Assembly (NCBI GenBank): GCA_032716605.1
Contig: CM064492.1
Span: 52,118,844 to 52,182,843, forward strand
Direction of reading: 5' to 3'
Source: Paralithodes platypus
Lineage: Eukaryota > Arthropoda > Malacostraca > Decapoda > Lithodidae
Length of the DNA: 64,000 nt
Position 1 is the stretch's first letter, and each line of letters begins with the position of its first letter. Both the position numbers and the translations under genes were made by a program. The notes under the pieces are model-generated. The model was not told the origin of the DNA. It made no database searches and worked only from the letters and a program-made list of their open reading frames with translations. This document shows positions 1 through 10,890 of this stretch, one piece after another.

Positions 1-187
1 CCAGTTGACTTAGAGAGCTCTACTTAACGCCATTCTACAGGTACGAAACACATCTACGCTTGAGGATGCGCGGGAATGCGGAAGCAGTCAAAATAACAAA
101 CATACGGTAGCCTAGGCGTAGACGTTTTTCGGCCAAAACCCCCGGGTTTTTGGGAAATTATAGAATACAATAGCCGGGGCTGGAGGG
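1..187. repeat. Unclassified repeat, copy 1 (cut by window edge)
   Basis: Bases 1-187 match 3983-4178 closely over their whole length, from CCAGTTGACTTAGAGAGCTC to a shared end GGCTGGAGGGTTAATA. Here the repeat abuts the 3' part of an L-A LINE: the LINE sequence resumes at CTTGCATTTG exactly where the intact copy at 26.5 kb continues. The left end lies outside the window, so full length and target duplication cannot be seen here. No coding sequence or known terminal motif is recognisable. Confidence 0.85.
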
Positions 188-1094
188 TTAATACCTTGCA
201 TTTGTCAATGTTAAAATTCATCTGCCAATTTACTAACCATTCGTGTAGGGTATCTAGATCCCTTTGGAGGTACTCTATGTCGCTATCTGAATCTATTGTT
301 CTCCCTATTTTGGTATCGTCTGCGAATTTACTTATCCTACTAGTTATACCTAAATCAAGGTCATTTATGTATATAATAAACAACAGAGGATCCAATACAG
401 ATCCCTGGGGGACACCACTCTTGACTGATCCCCACTCTGACTTAGTACCATTTATGCTCTGCTTCCTACCAATTTGCCATGACCTAATCCATCCCAACAA
501 CGACCCACCTATTCCATGTGCCTCAACTTTTCTCATCAATCTCTCATGAGGGACTCTGTCGAAAGCTTTACTGAAATCTAAATATATTATATCATATGAC
601 TTGTCATTATCTAACGCTTCATACACCTCTGAGAATAAACTAAGGAAATTAGTAAGGCAAGAACGTCCCTGAGTGAATCCATGCTGAGAAGAATATATTA
701 AATGAAATGTTTCTAAGTGGTTTCTAATTTTCCTAGCAATAATTGACTCTAATAGCTTTCCTATGATTGATGTGAGACTAATGAGACGGCAATTGGATTC
801 TATTGATTTATCACCTTATTTGAAAATCGGAACTACATTTGCAATCTTCCAAGCTTCTGGAACTAAACAGGTTTCTAATGACTTGTTAAATAGAAATGTT
901 AATGGGTAACTTAACTCATCTCTGCATTCTTTTAATACTCTAGCATATACCTCATCCGGACCAGGCGATTTCTGAGGTTTCAGTCTGTCAATTTCCTGAA
1001 GCACATCATTTCTACTTATAGTAACCGTACTTAACCTATTTTCTATACTATCGCTATATACCTTACAGACTTCTGGAAACTGCCAACTTTTCAT
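188..1094 (-). pseudogene. L-A reverse transcriptase, broken
   Basis: This RNA-dependent DNA polymerase would carry out target-primed reverse transcription of the LINE. Visible RT blocks, N to C: a KSPGPD loop near 945-960, a QHGF block near 690, YLDFSKAFDRVPHERL near 560-590, SGVPQGSV near 400-420, YINDL near 365 and the catalytic FADDTK near 320-335. The frame is interrupted by a stop near 815 (after VVPIFK) and by frameshifts around 630-800, and the thumb is lost at the repeat junction at 187. The protein cannot be made from this copy. It is closely similar to the 405-residue frame at 25878-27095. Confidence 0.88.
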
Positions 1095-1710
1095 TAGTGA
1101 AAACGGAAAGAAATTGATTATTTAATGTACTGCACATTTCCAAGTAATTTTCTGTAATTTCTCCCATCGAAGTTTTAAGGGGACCAATTACATCTCTAAC
1201 CTTGTGTTTATATACTGCAGTTGGTAAAAAGCTTTAAGATTATTTTTTGAGTAATTTGCAACCTTGATTTCATAATTTATTTTTCTTTCCTAATATCCTT
1301 TTTAACCTGTCTTGATCAATTGTGACAGTAAGCAAGTAGGTGAATTTCGCCTTTCTTAATTTTTCTATATATTCCTCTCATTTTTCCAAGAAGGTCTACT
1401 AGTCTATTATCCATACATTTGGGTTGGTTCTGTGTTGATCTAAATTTTCTTTTGGGGATATATTTATTTTGCGCATTGAATGCTGACTTGATAAAATTAT
1501 CGTATGTATCTACCAAGTTTGATGTCTCTTCCTGACTTAAGCTAGGGGTAAGGGGTATGGGGTACACACATTTGGACACCTGGACAGACTTATTTTTTTG
1601 ACCATAGGGTCCGCTAATAGGGCTCTTCTTAACCCACCATAATTGGCTTTTCTAAAGTCAGGTATTAATGTCGTATTCTCTCTGGAATTACCTTTCCATT
1701 GTATATTAAA

Positions 1711-2117
1711 CTACACAGAATTGTGGTCGCTATTTCCTAGGTGGTCCCTGATTTCTATATTATGTATCATATGTTCATTGTTACTGAAAACTAAATAGAG
1801 AATATTATTACCTCTAGTCGGCGTATCTATGAATTGAAATAAAAAACTATCTTGTACTACCTCAATAAACTCCTTTGAATCCGGGTCGCCTATTTGATGC
1901 TGCCAATCTATATTCGGAAAATTAAAATCCCCCATAATGCACACATTGCTAAACCTTGATGCTATTTTAATTTCCTCCCATGATGATGTTCAGTCATTTC
2001 TACTCATATTATTTGGCGGTCTATACATAACTCCAATAACTATGATCTCACTACCTTCGTTAACCTCTACCAAAACACTTTCGTTATCATTATTTAGTCT
2101 AATACCTGATTTAATTA
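1711..2117 (-). pseudogene. L-A endonuclease, C-terminal half
   Basis: This is the apurinic-endonuclease-like (EEP) domain that nicks the target DNA for LINE insertion. Visible blocks: VIGVMYRPPNN near 2000-2035, MGDFNFPNIDW near 1915-1940 (the GDFN motif) and NSDHNSV near 1711-1730, which holds the catalytic SDH motif. A stop codon sits just after the YRPPNN block, near 1993. The N-terminal part, including the GGG loop, lies 8.7 kb away at 10794-10890 because the DIRS element inserted between them. Confidence in family is high; activity is ruled out by the breaks. Confidence 0.85.
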
Positions 2118-2162
2118 TAGGTTTGATTCCCGGAGGGAAGTAAAGAAAACCTAATATTTAGT

Positions 2163-2454
2163 AGGGCCCCGTAATTATTGACGATATGCCTATTAGTATA
2201 ATAGTCTCCCTTCACACGCCGCGTCGCCAGTTTGAATCTACCGCGCGGGAGGACAGGGAGTACAACTTCATAAGTGCAACGCAGCATATTCTCTTATGGA
2301 ATCGTCTTTATGATTGGGTACTCACTACGAAAAAACTTTGTAAAAAAGAAAAAAGAAAAATTAACTTAATAATTATTATACTCAAGCTTCCCAATGCGTG
2401 GATTTCTTGCGAGTGGATTCCTGACGCTGGCCCTCCAGCGTCCAAACTTCCTTC
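2163..2454. repeat. DIRS right inverted terminal repeat
   Basis: About 290 bp, reverse-complementary to 10498-10787 with a few indels. Shared landmarks include GACGATATGCCTATTA, CTTCACACGCCGCGTCGCCA and GAGTGGATTCCTGACGCTGG. The outermost bases differ between the two ends, which is the part that the internal complementary region records. Confidence 0.92.
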
Positions 2455-2520
2455 ACTAACATATCAAGATTCAACTAAAAAATCCAGCAAATGGGAAAGG
2501 GATGGCAGGGAGGGCACTAA

Positions 2521-2628
2521 CATCGTCAATGATTATGGGGCCCTACTAAATATTAGGTTTTCTTTACTTCCCTCCGGGAATCAAAACTATAATTTAATAG
2601 TGGCCCCTCCATCATTGACGATATGCCT
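2521..2628. repeat. DIRS internal complementary region
   Basis: The first part (2521-2592) is the reverse complement of the right outer end at 2115-2180. The second part (about 2593-2628) matches the reverse complement of the left outer end at 10757-10793. In DIRS elements such a region is complementary to the circle junction of the two ends and is thought to template completion of the termini; the arrangement here fits that model exactly. Confidence 0.88.
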
Positions 2629-3141
2629 GATATCTAAGACTGGAGGGGGGACATTCGTGACAATATCAAAACCACAAACCCAAATACCATAGGTAACAGA
2701 GAATCGTATAACATTTTAAGTTTCTTATTGCGTTCATACAATAATATAAAAAATATAAAAGAGGGTAAACAGTGCGTTACTTCGAAGAAGAGCTGCTTGT
2801 ACATGACTGGACCTCCACTTGAGATCTATTGCATGTTTAGTGAGAACATTCTTGTACTCTAGAACTTAGGATCATGTTCTGACCTTAAAATTATTTGTAC
2901 AATAAAAACTGTTTGTACATATTTGTTAATACTATCTAGGTACAACTATGATAGATTTCTTAAAATAAAATCAATTAAAATATGATGAACTGTAAAACCA
3001 TTTCTATTCATATCACAGCTCGTGATTTATCACAATCTCCGGCAGAGGGTTCTAGTGGGTCTTAGGGCTATTTTGCACATACACCCCCCCCCCCCCCCTT
3101 TTCAACCGAAGAATAACATAAAACAAATAGCACTTGGACTG
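2629..3141. other. DIRS 3' non-coding segment
   Basis: Lies between the internal complementary region and the end of the recombinase gene. It is AT-rich, contains a run of C of 15 or more near 3085-3100, and has no recognisable gene. Confidence 0.6.
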
Positions 3142-3716
3142 CTAGACCCGTTGCCGCAATGCTACACAGGTCCGCTTTGGCTTGTCCAGGGCGACCGATA
3201 GGTATCGCGTCAGGAATGTGTGATTAGACACCCACAACTGAGTGTCGGCTATATCGTTAATGGAAATTCTTTGCATAAACCGGAGGGAGACAGCCCACTT
3301 TCTGATGTCGTGGACTCTACCTATTACGACGGGATTACTTTCCTTAATTACGTCTACGAGTAAAGAAGCCAATTTCCTTCTTGTGACGCGATGAGCTGTC
3401 TGGTTTACCCCTAGGAAGCCTGGTTGGCGAGGTTGTGCAGTCCTCATAAACTTAACTAAAGCTTGTACCAGGCATAAAATGTGATGCGTATGTCCACGTT
3501 TAAGCGCTGGGACTGAGAATTCTGAGAAAACATGATCACAATGTTCATTCTTGGCAATAAAAGTGGGAGACGGCGCGATCTGCATATGTTCGTGCAGTCT
3601 CCCAAACCTGAGACAATTTGGCTCGTTGCTCATCGCCGCCAGCTCTGGCACTCTGTGACCTGTCGCCAAAGCCATAAGGAACAAAGCCTTCTTTAACCCT
3701 CTCACCACGGAAGGGC
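3142..3716 (-). pseudogene. DIRS tyrosine recombinase, catalytic domain
   Basis: This C-terminal domain of the recombinase integrates the circular DNA intermediate. The catalytic set is readable: arginine I in ALATGHRVPEL (near 3660-3690), the HxxR pair in HDIRKWAVSLRF (near 3280-3320) and the nucleophile tyrosine in FLTRYL (near 3195-3210). The frame is open from the insertion junction near 3716 to its stop at 3142. It is separated from its N-terminal core-binding domain (4179-4700) by an insertion of about 460 bp, so no full recombinase can be translated although the catalytic residues survive. Confidence 0.88.
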
Positions 3717-4178
3717 TCTTGAACGCCCATAAAAAAGCATATAACAGGCTTTGGTATCTTGAACGCCCAGTGGTTGAAAGCCTGTGAGCTTCGTGTGCGA
3801 GGCGTCGGTCCGACGCATTTAAACAACAGCCGGCTGGACCGTCGCCCCGCATCTCCGGCCACAAGAAGGAGAGCGTCGCTTGTTCGTGTGTGCCTGTATG
3901 TTGTTGTTAAGTATCGAAAAGTGGTGTAAAGTGGCTGTTTTGGCCATAAAGTTATCTCCAATGAAATCATCATCACAGCTCAACCAGTTGACTTAGAGAG
4001 CTCTACTTAATGCCATTCTACAGGTAAATAACACAGCTACGCTTGGGGATGCGCGGGAATGCGGGAAGCAGTCTGATTAACGAATATACGGTAGCCTAGC
4101 CTAGACGTTTTTCGGCCAAAACACCCGGGTTTCGAGGAATATATATATAATACATAGCCGGGGCTGGAGGGTTAATAC
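3717..4178. mobile_element. Unclassified insertion in the recombinase gene
   Basis: The recombinase frame reads ...YNAPDFES up to about 4179 and resumes SPSVVRGLKKALF at about 3716, so about 460 bp of foreign DNA lies between. Its right 196 bp (3983-4178) is the same repeat as bases 1-187 and ends at the same base (GAGGGTTAATA). The left part is found only once in the window. It has GC-rich patches and a repeated CTTGAACGCCCA at its left end (3718-3729 and 3759-3769). No transposase, no clear TIR and no certain target duplication are visible. Confidence 0.75.
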
Positions 4179-4700
4179 TGACTCAAAATCTGGCGCATTG
4201 TAAAACTTGCGCGACTGAAGTAACGATAACGCTTTGTCTAGCGACCAGGTAAGCATGAGCTGGCGAGGTGGTGGGCGTAGTTTAAAACATGCTCTCATTA
4301 ACCCTTTCCCCTCCGCCAGTGGTATGGAGAGACCAGTGAGGTCGAAAAAGGGGTTTCTAACGACAGATAAGTGATTCTTTAAAGTAACAACTGAGAGCCG
4401 CTTCTGTTCAAACAAATAATCTAAGTATTTAAAGATTAAAGCCACTGAGGCATCAGATTGCGCTGATTCTACTATCCAGGTTGTGAAAGTTTTCCAATGT
4501 GATTGGTACTGTCGCCTGGTTGACAGAGTATATTGATTCAGAAATTTACTAGTGACACTTTGCCCATACCGAGTTAGCCATTTTCCATTGTAAATGTCCA
4601 TAAAGCAAAAGTTAGCGAGGTCTGAAGGTTGCCAATTGTTTCCAAGTGGAATGCAGAGATCGGGAGTGACACCGGGTTCCTGCACCACGTTTGCAATTGG
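4179..4700 (-). pseudogene. DIRS tyrosine recombinase, N-terminal domain
   Basis: This is the core-binding (SAM-like helical) domain of the recombinase. The minus-strand frame carries STRRQYQSHWKTFTTWI near 4480-4530, SVVTLKNHLSVVRN near 4350-4395 and LDKALSLLQSRKFYNAPDFES just before the insertion at 4178. Its start overlaps the end of the RNase H frame in another frame, as is usual for DIRS ORFs. The same open frame extends much further upstream to 6797, but that portion is out of frame with the RT and RNase H and has no recognisable content. Paired with 3142-3716. Confidence 0.82.
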
Positions 4701-5569
4701 TGATACCACACTTGAGCCGGCCACATAGGCGCGATCATCGAGACTATGCCCCGGTAACCCCGTAGTTTGAGAACTACTAGACACATGAGTGAAGCATCTG
4801 GCGGCGGAAAAAGATAGATTGAATTCCACCTGTTCCAATCCTCCAGTAAAGCGTCTGGACCCCCCGCCGGAGTCCTCGTTCGGCGGGTCAGATAGAGAGG
4901 AAGCTTGTGATTCTCTTCCGCCGCAAATAAATCTACTTGTGGATGGTATGGCTCTGCAATCATCTTGTCGAAGACGGTTTGCTTGAGGGCCCATTCTACT
5001 AGGGTGCTCTGTCTCCAAGACAAAGCGCCCGCCCAGATGTTCGCTATCGCCGGGAGGTAAGATGCGTGGAGATGAATGCTCAGCGATTCGGCCAGAGCAA
5101 AAATCTGTTCTGATACTTCCATCAACTCTCGAGACCTCGTTGACCCTTGCTTTTGAATGCAGTGAACTGCAGTCAAGTTGTCCATTCTGAATGCAATTGA
5201 CTTCCCGTGTAGGGAAGCACCGTGAGCTTGAAGGAAAAATAATGGGACTAGAAGCTCTTGTTTGTTGATGTGACAAGTTACATCTTGGGACCAGAGACCC
5301 TGAGCTTGGTGACCTAGATTGGACTGATAACCCCAACCTATTACCCCTGAAGCATCTGTGTCTACCCATACTGTAGGTGGAGGAGAAACCCATGTCATTA
5401 TCGAGTACAATGCTTCGGTCTTTGCCCAGACCGATAGTAAGCTGTGAATTAATCGAGGAATCAGCCATAGTTTTCCCGCCGGCAATAGTGGGAAAAATTT
5501 GTTGCCTTCCTTGATTAATCTCTTGACTTTCAACCGGCCCAACTTCACAGTTAATTGGATCCAGTTGAG
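4574..5569 (-). pseudogene. DIRS RNase H and downstream domain
   Basis: This part of the polyprotein removes RNA from the cDNA hybrid. RNase H blocks: VDTDASGVIGWG near 5330-5365, INKQELL near 5250-5270, FRMDNLTAVHCI near 5155-5190 and a final block NIWAGALSW near 5010-5040, where the usual acidic residue of an AD-x-LS motif appears replaced by G. Downstream comes VDLFAAEENHKLPLYLTRR (near 4900-4950), a DLFA...N block commonly found between RNase H and recombinase in DIRS elements and often described as methyltransferase-like. It is in frame with the RT but separated from it by a stop at 5570. Confidence 0.85.
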
Positions 5570-6300
5570 TTAACCGACTAGGGACTCCCATGATTTCCTC
5601 GTCGTATTCAGACTGTGGAGAAAAAGAAACAGTTTCCTGCGAAATCTGTTGCGATTGTCCACACTCTGAGTAAGAGTCAGATCGGCAGTGTTCCACACCA
5701 GTCCTATCCACCGAATTTCTCGTGTGGGAACAAGGAGCGACTTTGCCAAGTTGACCTTGAACTTTAGAGTTTGTACATGATTTAATACTAGTTTGACATG
5801 AAATTGACATAACTCCTCTGACTCCGCCACTACTAGCCAGTCGTCTAGATACCACCACACCTTGATACCCTGGGCTAGCAAGGGCATGAGGGCCTGCCGG
5901 ACTAATTTTGTAAAGATTGTTGGTGGTAGGTTCAAACCGAAAGGCATTCTCTGAAAGACGTAAGTCTCTTGCCTGATCCTCAAGGCGAGGAATTTTTGGA
6001 ACCTTTTGTTTATGGGGACATGCCAATAGGCGTTTTTCAGGTCTAAGGAGCACATCCAGCCTTGCGGCGGAAGTGCGAGCCTGATTTGATTCACTGTAAG
6101 CATCCTGAAGGGTGAGTTGTGAATATATGTGTTCAGACGCGAGAGATCGACTACTGGTCGCATCTGCACACTGTCCCTGTTTGGCACTAGAAATAGTCAG
6201 AAGGTGAAAACATGGCAAGTTGGTTTTACTCGGACATTGATTTGTTTGTTGATCATTTCCTGAACAAGTGACTCCACCTCTAAAGAAACATTTTTTACTT
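5570..6300 (-). pseudogene. DIRS reverse transcriptase
   Basis: This RT copies the element RNA. Minus-strand blocks: QMRPVVDLSRLN near 6130-6165, CSLDLKNAYWHVPI near 6020-6060, RMPFGLNLPPTIF near 5910-5950 and the catalytic WWYLDDWLVV near 5830-5860. The frame continues upstream of the first methionine (EMINKQINVRVK, 6225-6265) through an in-frame stop near 6200, and a second stop at 5570 cuts it from RNase H. The YLDD box and sequence are those of the DIRS group rather than of the LINEs elsewhere in the window. Confidence 0.9.
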
Positions 6301-6579
6301 TTAGAGTTTAACGTAAACGACGTCGCCGGAGCCACTGCCAAGATATGCCTTTGCTTATCACTGTCCTGGCCCATGACCGCTGGGGTCAAACCCGGCGACA
6401 TGCTCGGAATGACCCAGTTTCTGTACTGGGTTCGTATTGTAGGACAACTCTCAGGTCCAACTCGCCTGTGATAGGCCCTGGGAGTGAGGGAGTGTAGTTG
6501 GCTAGTTTTTTGGTGGTGGAGGTGGAGGGGGGTTAGACGGCTGGCTAGGTTTGGCATGCGGCTGACCTTGAGTAGGCTT

Positions 6580-9310
6580 CTAGTATGACTTACCCCTATA
6601 GCCTGACTGTTTCCCCTGCTTATGTCTGGGCTGGGTACCACCCTGTTGTTGAGGAGGCTTTGGGTCTCGAAATGACTGTTTAGTTTGAGTAGGATGGGGC
6701 TTTCCGCCGCTCTTAGGTCTCGAGTAAGGTTTCTCAAAGGCCTCTTTCTTTGACTGGGAGGTACCCTGTTTCCACAAGTCTGCCAAATTGAACACAATAC
6801 TCCATGTTTCTGGTGGAAGAAGTGGTGCAGTTAATACCGGGAGAAGAGTTACCCGGCGGTCTATGTCCTCCGGCAACTTCTTTACCAAGTATACCCTCAA
6901 ATCTTGTCTTGCTCTAACCGTCTCCATGATAGCTATTCGAATATCACCTAAGGATTGAATATAATTTTGCAATAGGATCCTACGTGACAAGTCTGTAGCT
7001 TTCCTGACATGTTGGTCTGATATGGCTGTAATTGTTCTCGTGAGTGACTGGGTAACCTGGCAACTGACGAGGTATTGAGAGAACAGTCTATACGCTTTAT
7101 TTCATAGCTTAAAGTCTCTGTCTAAGTGAGCCGGAGGGGGTGGGGCAAAAGGTTCATGCAGATCGTAAAGTGATAGTTTGGGAGCAGCCAGAAATTTAAA
7201 ATAAAGCAGGTGACACTCCGCCTGCTTTGTTAACAGGTAAAGAGAACCATGAATGCACTTCCTGGGGTACTTGATGGGAGGATTTAGTGGTAATAGTAGA
7301 TGCAAAAACCTGTGCATCTAGTTCCCAGTCCACCCACGGACCTACACTTAAATGCCCCACCTGCAAGACTGGTATGTTTGTCTGATCTAGCGCCGGAACT
7401 GTATCCAGTTCCGGCGTAAGTGCATGGAGAGCTTTTTTATCATTGACGCCGTCATTCCTAGACCAGTCGGCAAACAGTTTTGCAGATGAGGCCGGAGGTA
7501 TCGCCGGGGAGGCCGAATACACAAAGAAATCAGCGCCATAAACAGATGGGATGGCCTTAATGGTGACATCTAGTAACCTACCTTGGGCATCCTTAGCTTG
7601 TCATTTTCTACTCTTATTAACCTCAATGGTCCAATCACTAGGTACCGGTAGTTCCCCCAATACGGTAGCTTGTGCCAGGTGCGGTTTCTGAGGTATTGAC
7701 TGAACCAATGAGCAATCCTGTCCATAAAGAAGAGGCATAGGGCCTCTTCTCTGTGGAGGTTAATCAAGATGGGGAGGAGTAACGTCTGTAATGACACGAA
7801 CGTTAGTGGTAGTCAAGGAGGCCGGCACTGTCGTGCTACTAGCCGTGGCAGTCGCCGGAGTAACGTTAACCGAAGGTAAAGAGGAATGGGGATGTGAAAC
7901 ACCTGAGGGCTGTAACGACCTTACCGTAGACTCAAGTGGTGGAACTACCACTGTGCTAGTGGAAGGGGCCTGATAAGAAGGAATCTGATATTGTTATATT
8001 ACTCTGTGGAGAATATCATGTAGTTCCTCAATAGTTACACACTTACCATGGGATCCCCGAAAGGACTGAGACCCACCTTCTGACTCTACTTCGACATTAA
8101 TAGGTTGAGCTGAAGACAAATCTATGTTTTCCGGCTCCCCTGGTAGTTCTATCACTTCTGGTGTCGGCAGCCGGTGGGTAAAAAAAGGTTCCGGCGGCGG
8201 CCACACCAAATCTGACACTGACGAGGGTATGATATCTATCTGGTCAAGTTCCCTGTCCTGAACATTAACTTGTGAAGGTTCTGAGTGTCTCCAGATCCCC
8301 CGGCTTAGTGCCGCGGGTGGCTGGGAGTCCTGTATCACCTGAGAGTTACCAAACATTTGATATGAGCAAGACTGAGAACCCCTATATTGATCTGCTAACA
8401 CTCTGTTAACCGGGGGACCTTTACGTGGCACATAACTTAACTTAGGAATGGCGAATGTAAACTCTTGCGGCTCACTCAATGATTGTTCATTCCCGTGACT
8501 AGACTCAATCCCTCTGTTCCTACTTCCGAGCCATCAGATTGGACGTAATTAGACGTTAAAGAGGTAGGAGTGGAGGGAGGTGGCCGCGACCCCGGCAATG
8601 GCTGGGGACACGGTTGTGAAATAACCGTACGTGCACTTAATTGACTGGAAGTGGACGGCGTTGAGGAAGCAGAACCCTCCTTCCGGCCTTGAGGACTCGG
8701 CGGACTAATGGCGGGACTGCTTTCTAGGTGAGCTAGACCGAGATCTACAGTAGATTTGCGCTTCGGTGAAGGCGACCGTCTCCTCTTAGATCGGTGAGGG
8801 GGGGTCGGGTCGGCGGTGTCACTTTCACTACTTGCCACTATCTGCTTCGATAGTACTTTAGTTTTGACTAGGTCTGACTGATTTCGCCGGAGCTGGCTTA
8901 ACTAATGGAGATTTAATGACTAGGTGTTCCCAGAGCTCCTCGTCATCACAAATGAGAGCTTTATGAGCCGTGTCTTTCTCACAAGCATTAAAAATTGACT
9001 TGATCTCTTTCAAGGCTGCCAAGCAAGACAAATCTCTCTTATCAAAAACCGCCGCTCGTAACTCAGAGCACACGGTACCCCGTTTAGACACCCATAGTCC
9101 TCTTGAGCGATCAAGGCACTTTACACACTTTATACATAAATTGTGGGCAAAAATCGGTAATATTGAGCAATTGGGCGTAGAGCAAAGGTCAAAGCGAGGC
9201 ATGATGGAGCTAGGGACCCCCCCCTTGCCGGAAGCGGTTACTCCTCTGTTGCTGGGACTACTACTACTGAAGTGATGAGATTCTGGAAATAGAAAATTTC
9301 CAGGAATCAA
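6580..9310 (-). pseudogene. DIRS Gag-like ORF1, fragmented
   Basis: This region upstream of the RT would encode the structural protein. Pieces alternate between two minus-strand frames: 9310-8858 has a Cys-rich patch (CIKCVKCLDRSRG); 8838-8476 is Ser/Pro rich with a basic run (RSKRRRSPSPKRK) that could be a nuclear localisation signal; 8479-7994, 7522-7196 and 7317-7102 hold acidic and proline-rich stretches; 6990-6580 ends in a basic, Gln/Pro-rich tail. A stop at 7102 and at least three frame changes break it. Assignment as Gag rests on position and composition, since DIRS Gag proteins have weak sequence signatures. Confidence 0.7.
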
Positions 9311-10497
9311 TGCTCATAAGGATAACCTGAGAGATGTAATACATCCTACCTCAAGTCCGCCGGAAAGTTAGTGATAGTCACTGCTAAGCTAACCTTCCGC
9401 TAGACCTGGCAGAAAGACCCTGGGTCTCTCCTTATATCCCACAAAATTAACTGCTTACCTATGACTACGCATCACTGGCCCAAACGACCTTAAGCGTTTA
9501 ATTATCCTTGACTATCAGCACTAGGAGAGGTAGGTCATTAGCTTCATGACTTGAGTCATGATTAATCTCACTGAACTGTTACGCCGGGCGAGAGAAGTTA
9601 CTAAATGAGACTATAGGTCAGGGCGAGTTGACTCGGCGGGCCGAGTTGACTCCCTTAAGAATCTCGCAAACTCCGCCGGGAGGTTCGTGGTTCAGCACAC
9701 CACGCCAGGACATTTGGTTGGTTTCTTATTGTCTGAGACGAGAAAACGCCGGCTCTGCTGAGAAAGCCGCCGGAAGAAACGAATCAAAATTTTCAGAGGT
9801 TAGGACTTATCTGGGAAAGTCCAAACCTCCGAAAACCCCACCAAATATTCGGGGCGTCTCCCAAAACCCCTGAAGAATGAAAGCGCACATGCCAAACACA
9901 AATATATCGGGGATAATATTAGGCTTACACATATAGAGCTTAATTTATAATTCATAAATTACCCCTAGCCTATGTTGGAGACCCCTAACAATGCTGACCA
10001 TGAGGTAACGACGAAACATCCGAGAGGCAGCAACTCGACGCTCCGGAGACCCAGCAGCAGCAGCACGTGGAGAAGGGGCCCACGACAGGGGCCCAAGCAC
10101 AGATACGGACTCCAGAAGATTCCACACGACGTGTGGCAACCCTTGAACTGGAGCACCTGCTAGAATAAACTATGCAACTACCTCATAATGACGGCCTGAA
10201 GCATAAACTTGCGGAATGGTAGCCTCCTAAATAACTATCAAAAGCTAAAGGCGCAACACAACACACACAATAACAAACATGACGCAATGATCCTGGAGAC
10301 ACGTAGGCGCCTGTTACAATAGTACCCTAACTTACACACCTCCTGCTGACGTACCAATGGGGCAGTCTATGCTAGCTAATCTAAACACATGTTCAATACA
10401 ACTCAGATGTATACGAATGAGCAAGGACTCACTAAAGCTGAGCGAACGAAGAATGAAGCCGGAGCACAGTGTAACCCACCCACACATAACGGAGGAG
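9311..10497 (-). other. DIRS 5' leader
   Basis: Non-coding leader between the left terminal repeat and ORF1. The CCGCCGG-type motif seen through the element recurs here (for example near 9355-9365 and 9670-9680). Short open frames at 9628-9873 and 9945-10163 have no recognisable content and are treated as chance. Confidence 0.6.
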
Positions 10498-10787
10498 GAA
10501 GGAAGTTTGGACGCTAGAGGGCCAGCGTCAGGAATCCACTCGCAAGAAATCCACGCATTGGGAAGCTTGAGTATAACAATTATTAAGCTAATTTTATTTT
10601 TTATTTTTTACAAAGTTTTTTCGTAGTGAGTACCCAATCATAAAGACGATTTCATAAGAGAATACGCGTTGCACTTATGAAGTTGTACTCCCTGTCCTCC
10701 TGCGCGGTAGATTCAAACTGGCGACGCGGCGTGTGAAGGGAGACTATTATATTAATAGGCATATCGTCAAGGATGGAGGGGCCACTA
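10498..10787. repeat. DIRS left inverted terminal repeat
   Basis: Reverse-complementary partner of 2163-2454. The outer end reads GGAGGGGCCACTATTAAAT on the plus strand; this sequence recurs, inverted, in the internal complementary region at 2593-2615. Confidence 0.92.
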
Positions 10788-10793
10788 TTAAAT

Positions 10794-10890
10794 ACAGCCT
10801 TTTAATGTACTCCTGACAAACACAGCTATACCGCCGCCCCTCCTACTTGTTCGGATATATTATTTTTTATCTCTCACATATAAAACAAAC
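10794..10890 (-). pseudogene. L-A endonuclease, N-terminal fragment
   Basis: On the minus strand this reads RTSRRGGGIAVFVRSTLKGC, the GGG-hydrophobic block of an APE-type LINE endonuclease, and stops exactly at the DIRS left terminus. The protein picks up at 2117 (PIIKSGIRLN) on the other side of the DIRS. The upstream part of the domain (LYVRDK then a stop) is lost in G-rich sequence near 10895. It is the 5' flank of the L-A copy at 188-2117. Confidence 0.82.

Larger units (their letters stand above)
188..2117 (-). mobile_element. CR1-like LINE L-A, copy 1 (3' part)
   Basis: Read on the minus strand this holds, in order, the C-terminal half of an APE-type endonuclease (about 2117-1711), a linker with degraded frames (1700-1100) and a reverse transcriptase (1094-188). 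The 5' side is cut by the DIRS element at about 2118 and resumes at 10794; the 3' side is cut by an unclassified repeat at 187. A longer copy of the same family lies at 25682-27302 and allowed the junctions to be placed. CR1 affiliation is inferred from RT sequence and the 8-bp tail repeats of the second copy. Confidence 0.88.
2118..10793 (-). mobile_element. DIRS-like tyrosine-recombinase retrotransposon
   Basis: This 8.7 kb element shows the DIRS signature: inverted terminal repeats (2163-2454 and 10498-10787), an internal complementary region (2521-2628) that joins sequence of both outer ends, and Gag-like, RT/RNase H and tyrosine recombinase reading frames on the minus strand. It sits inside the endonuclease of an L-A LINE, which continues in matching protein on both sides (RGGGIAVFVRSTLKGC before, PIIKSGIRLN after), so the borders are good to a few bases. 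No target duplication is evident, as expected for recombinase-mediated integration. All frames contain breaks, so this copy is inactive. Confidence 0.9.

Noticed and set aside
196..549. Plus-strand open frames over the L-A RT (also 26386-26916)
   Set aside because: Antisense shadows of the RT; they occur in both L-A copies because the sense sequence is shared.
3545..3976. 143-residue minus-strand frame overlapping the recombinase junction
   Set aside because: It spans the insertion boundary, is out of frame with the recombinase, and shows no domain.
4101..6797. 898-residue minus-strand open frame
   Set aside because: Only its C-terminal part (below about 4700) matches a recombinase domain. 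The rest runs out of phase over the RT and RNase H, which are recognisable in another frame.
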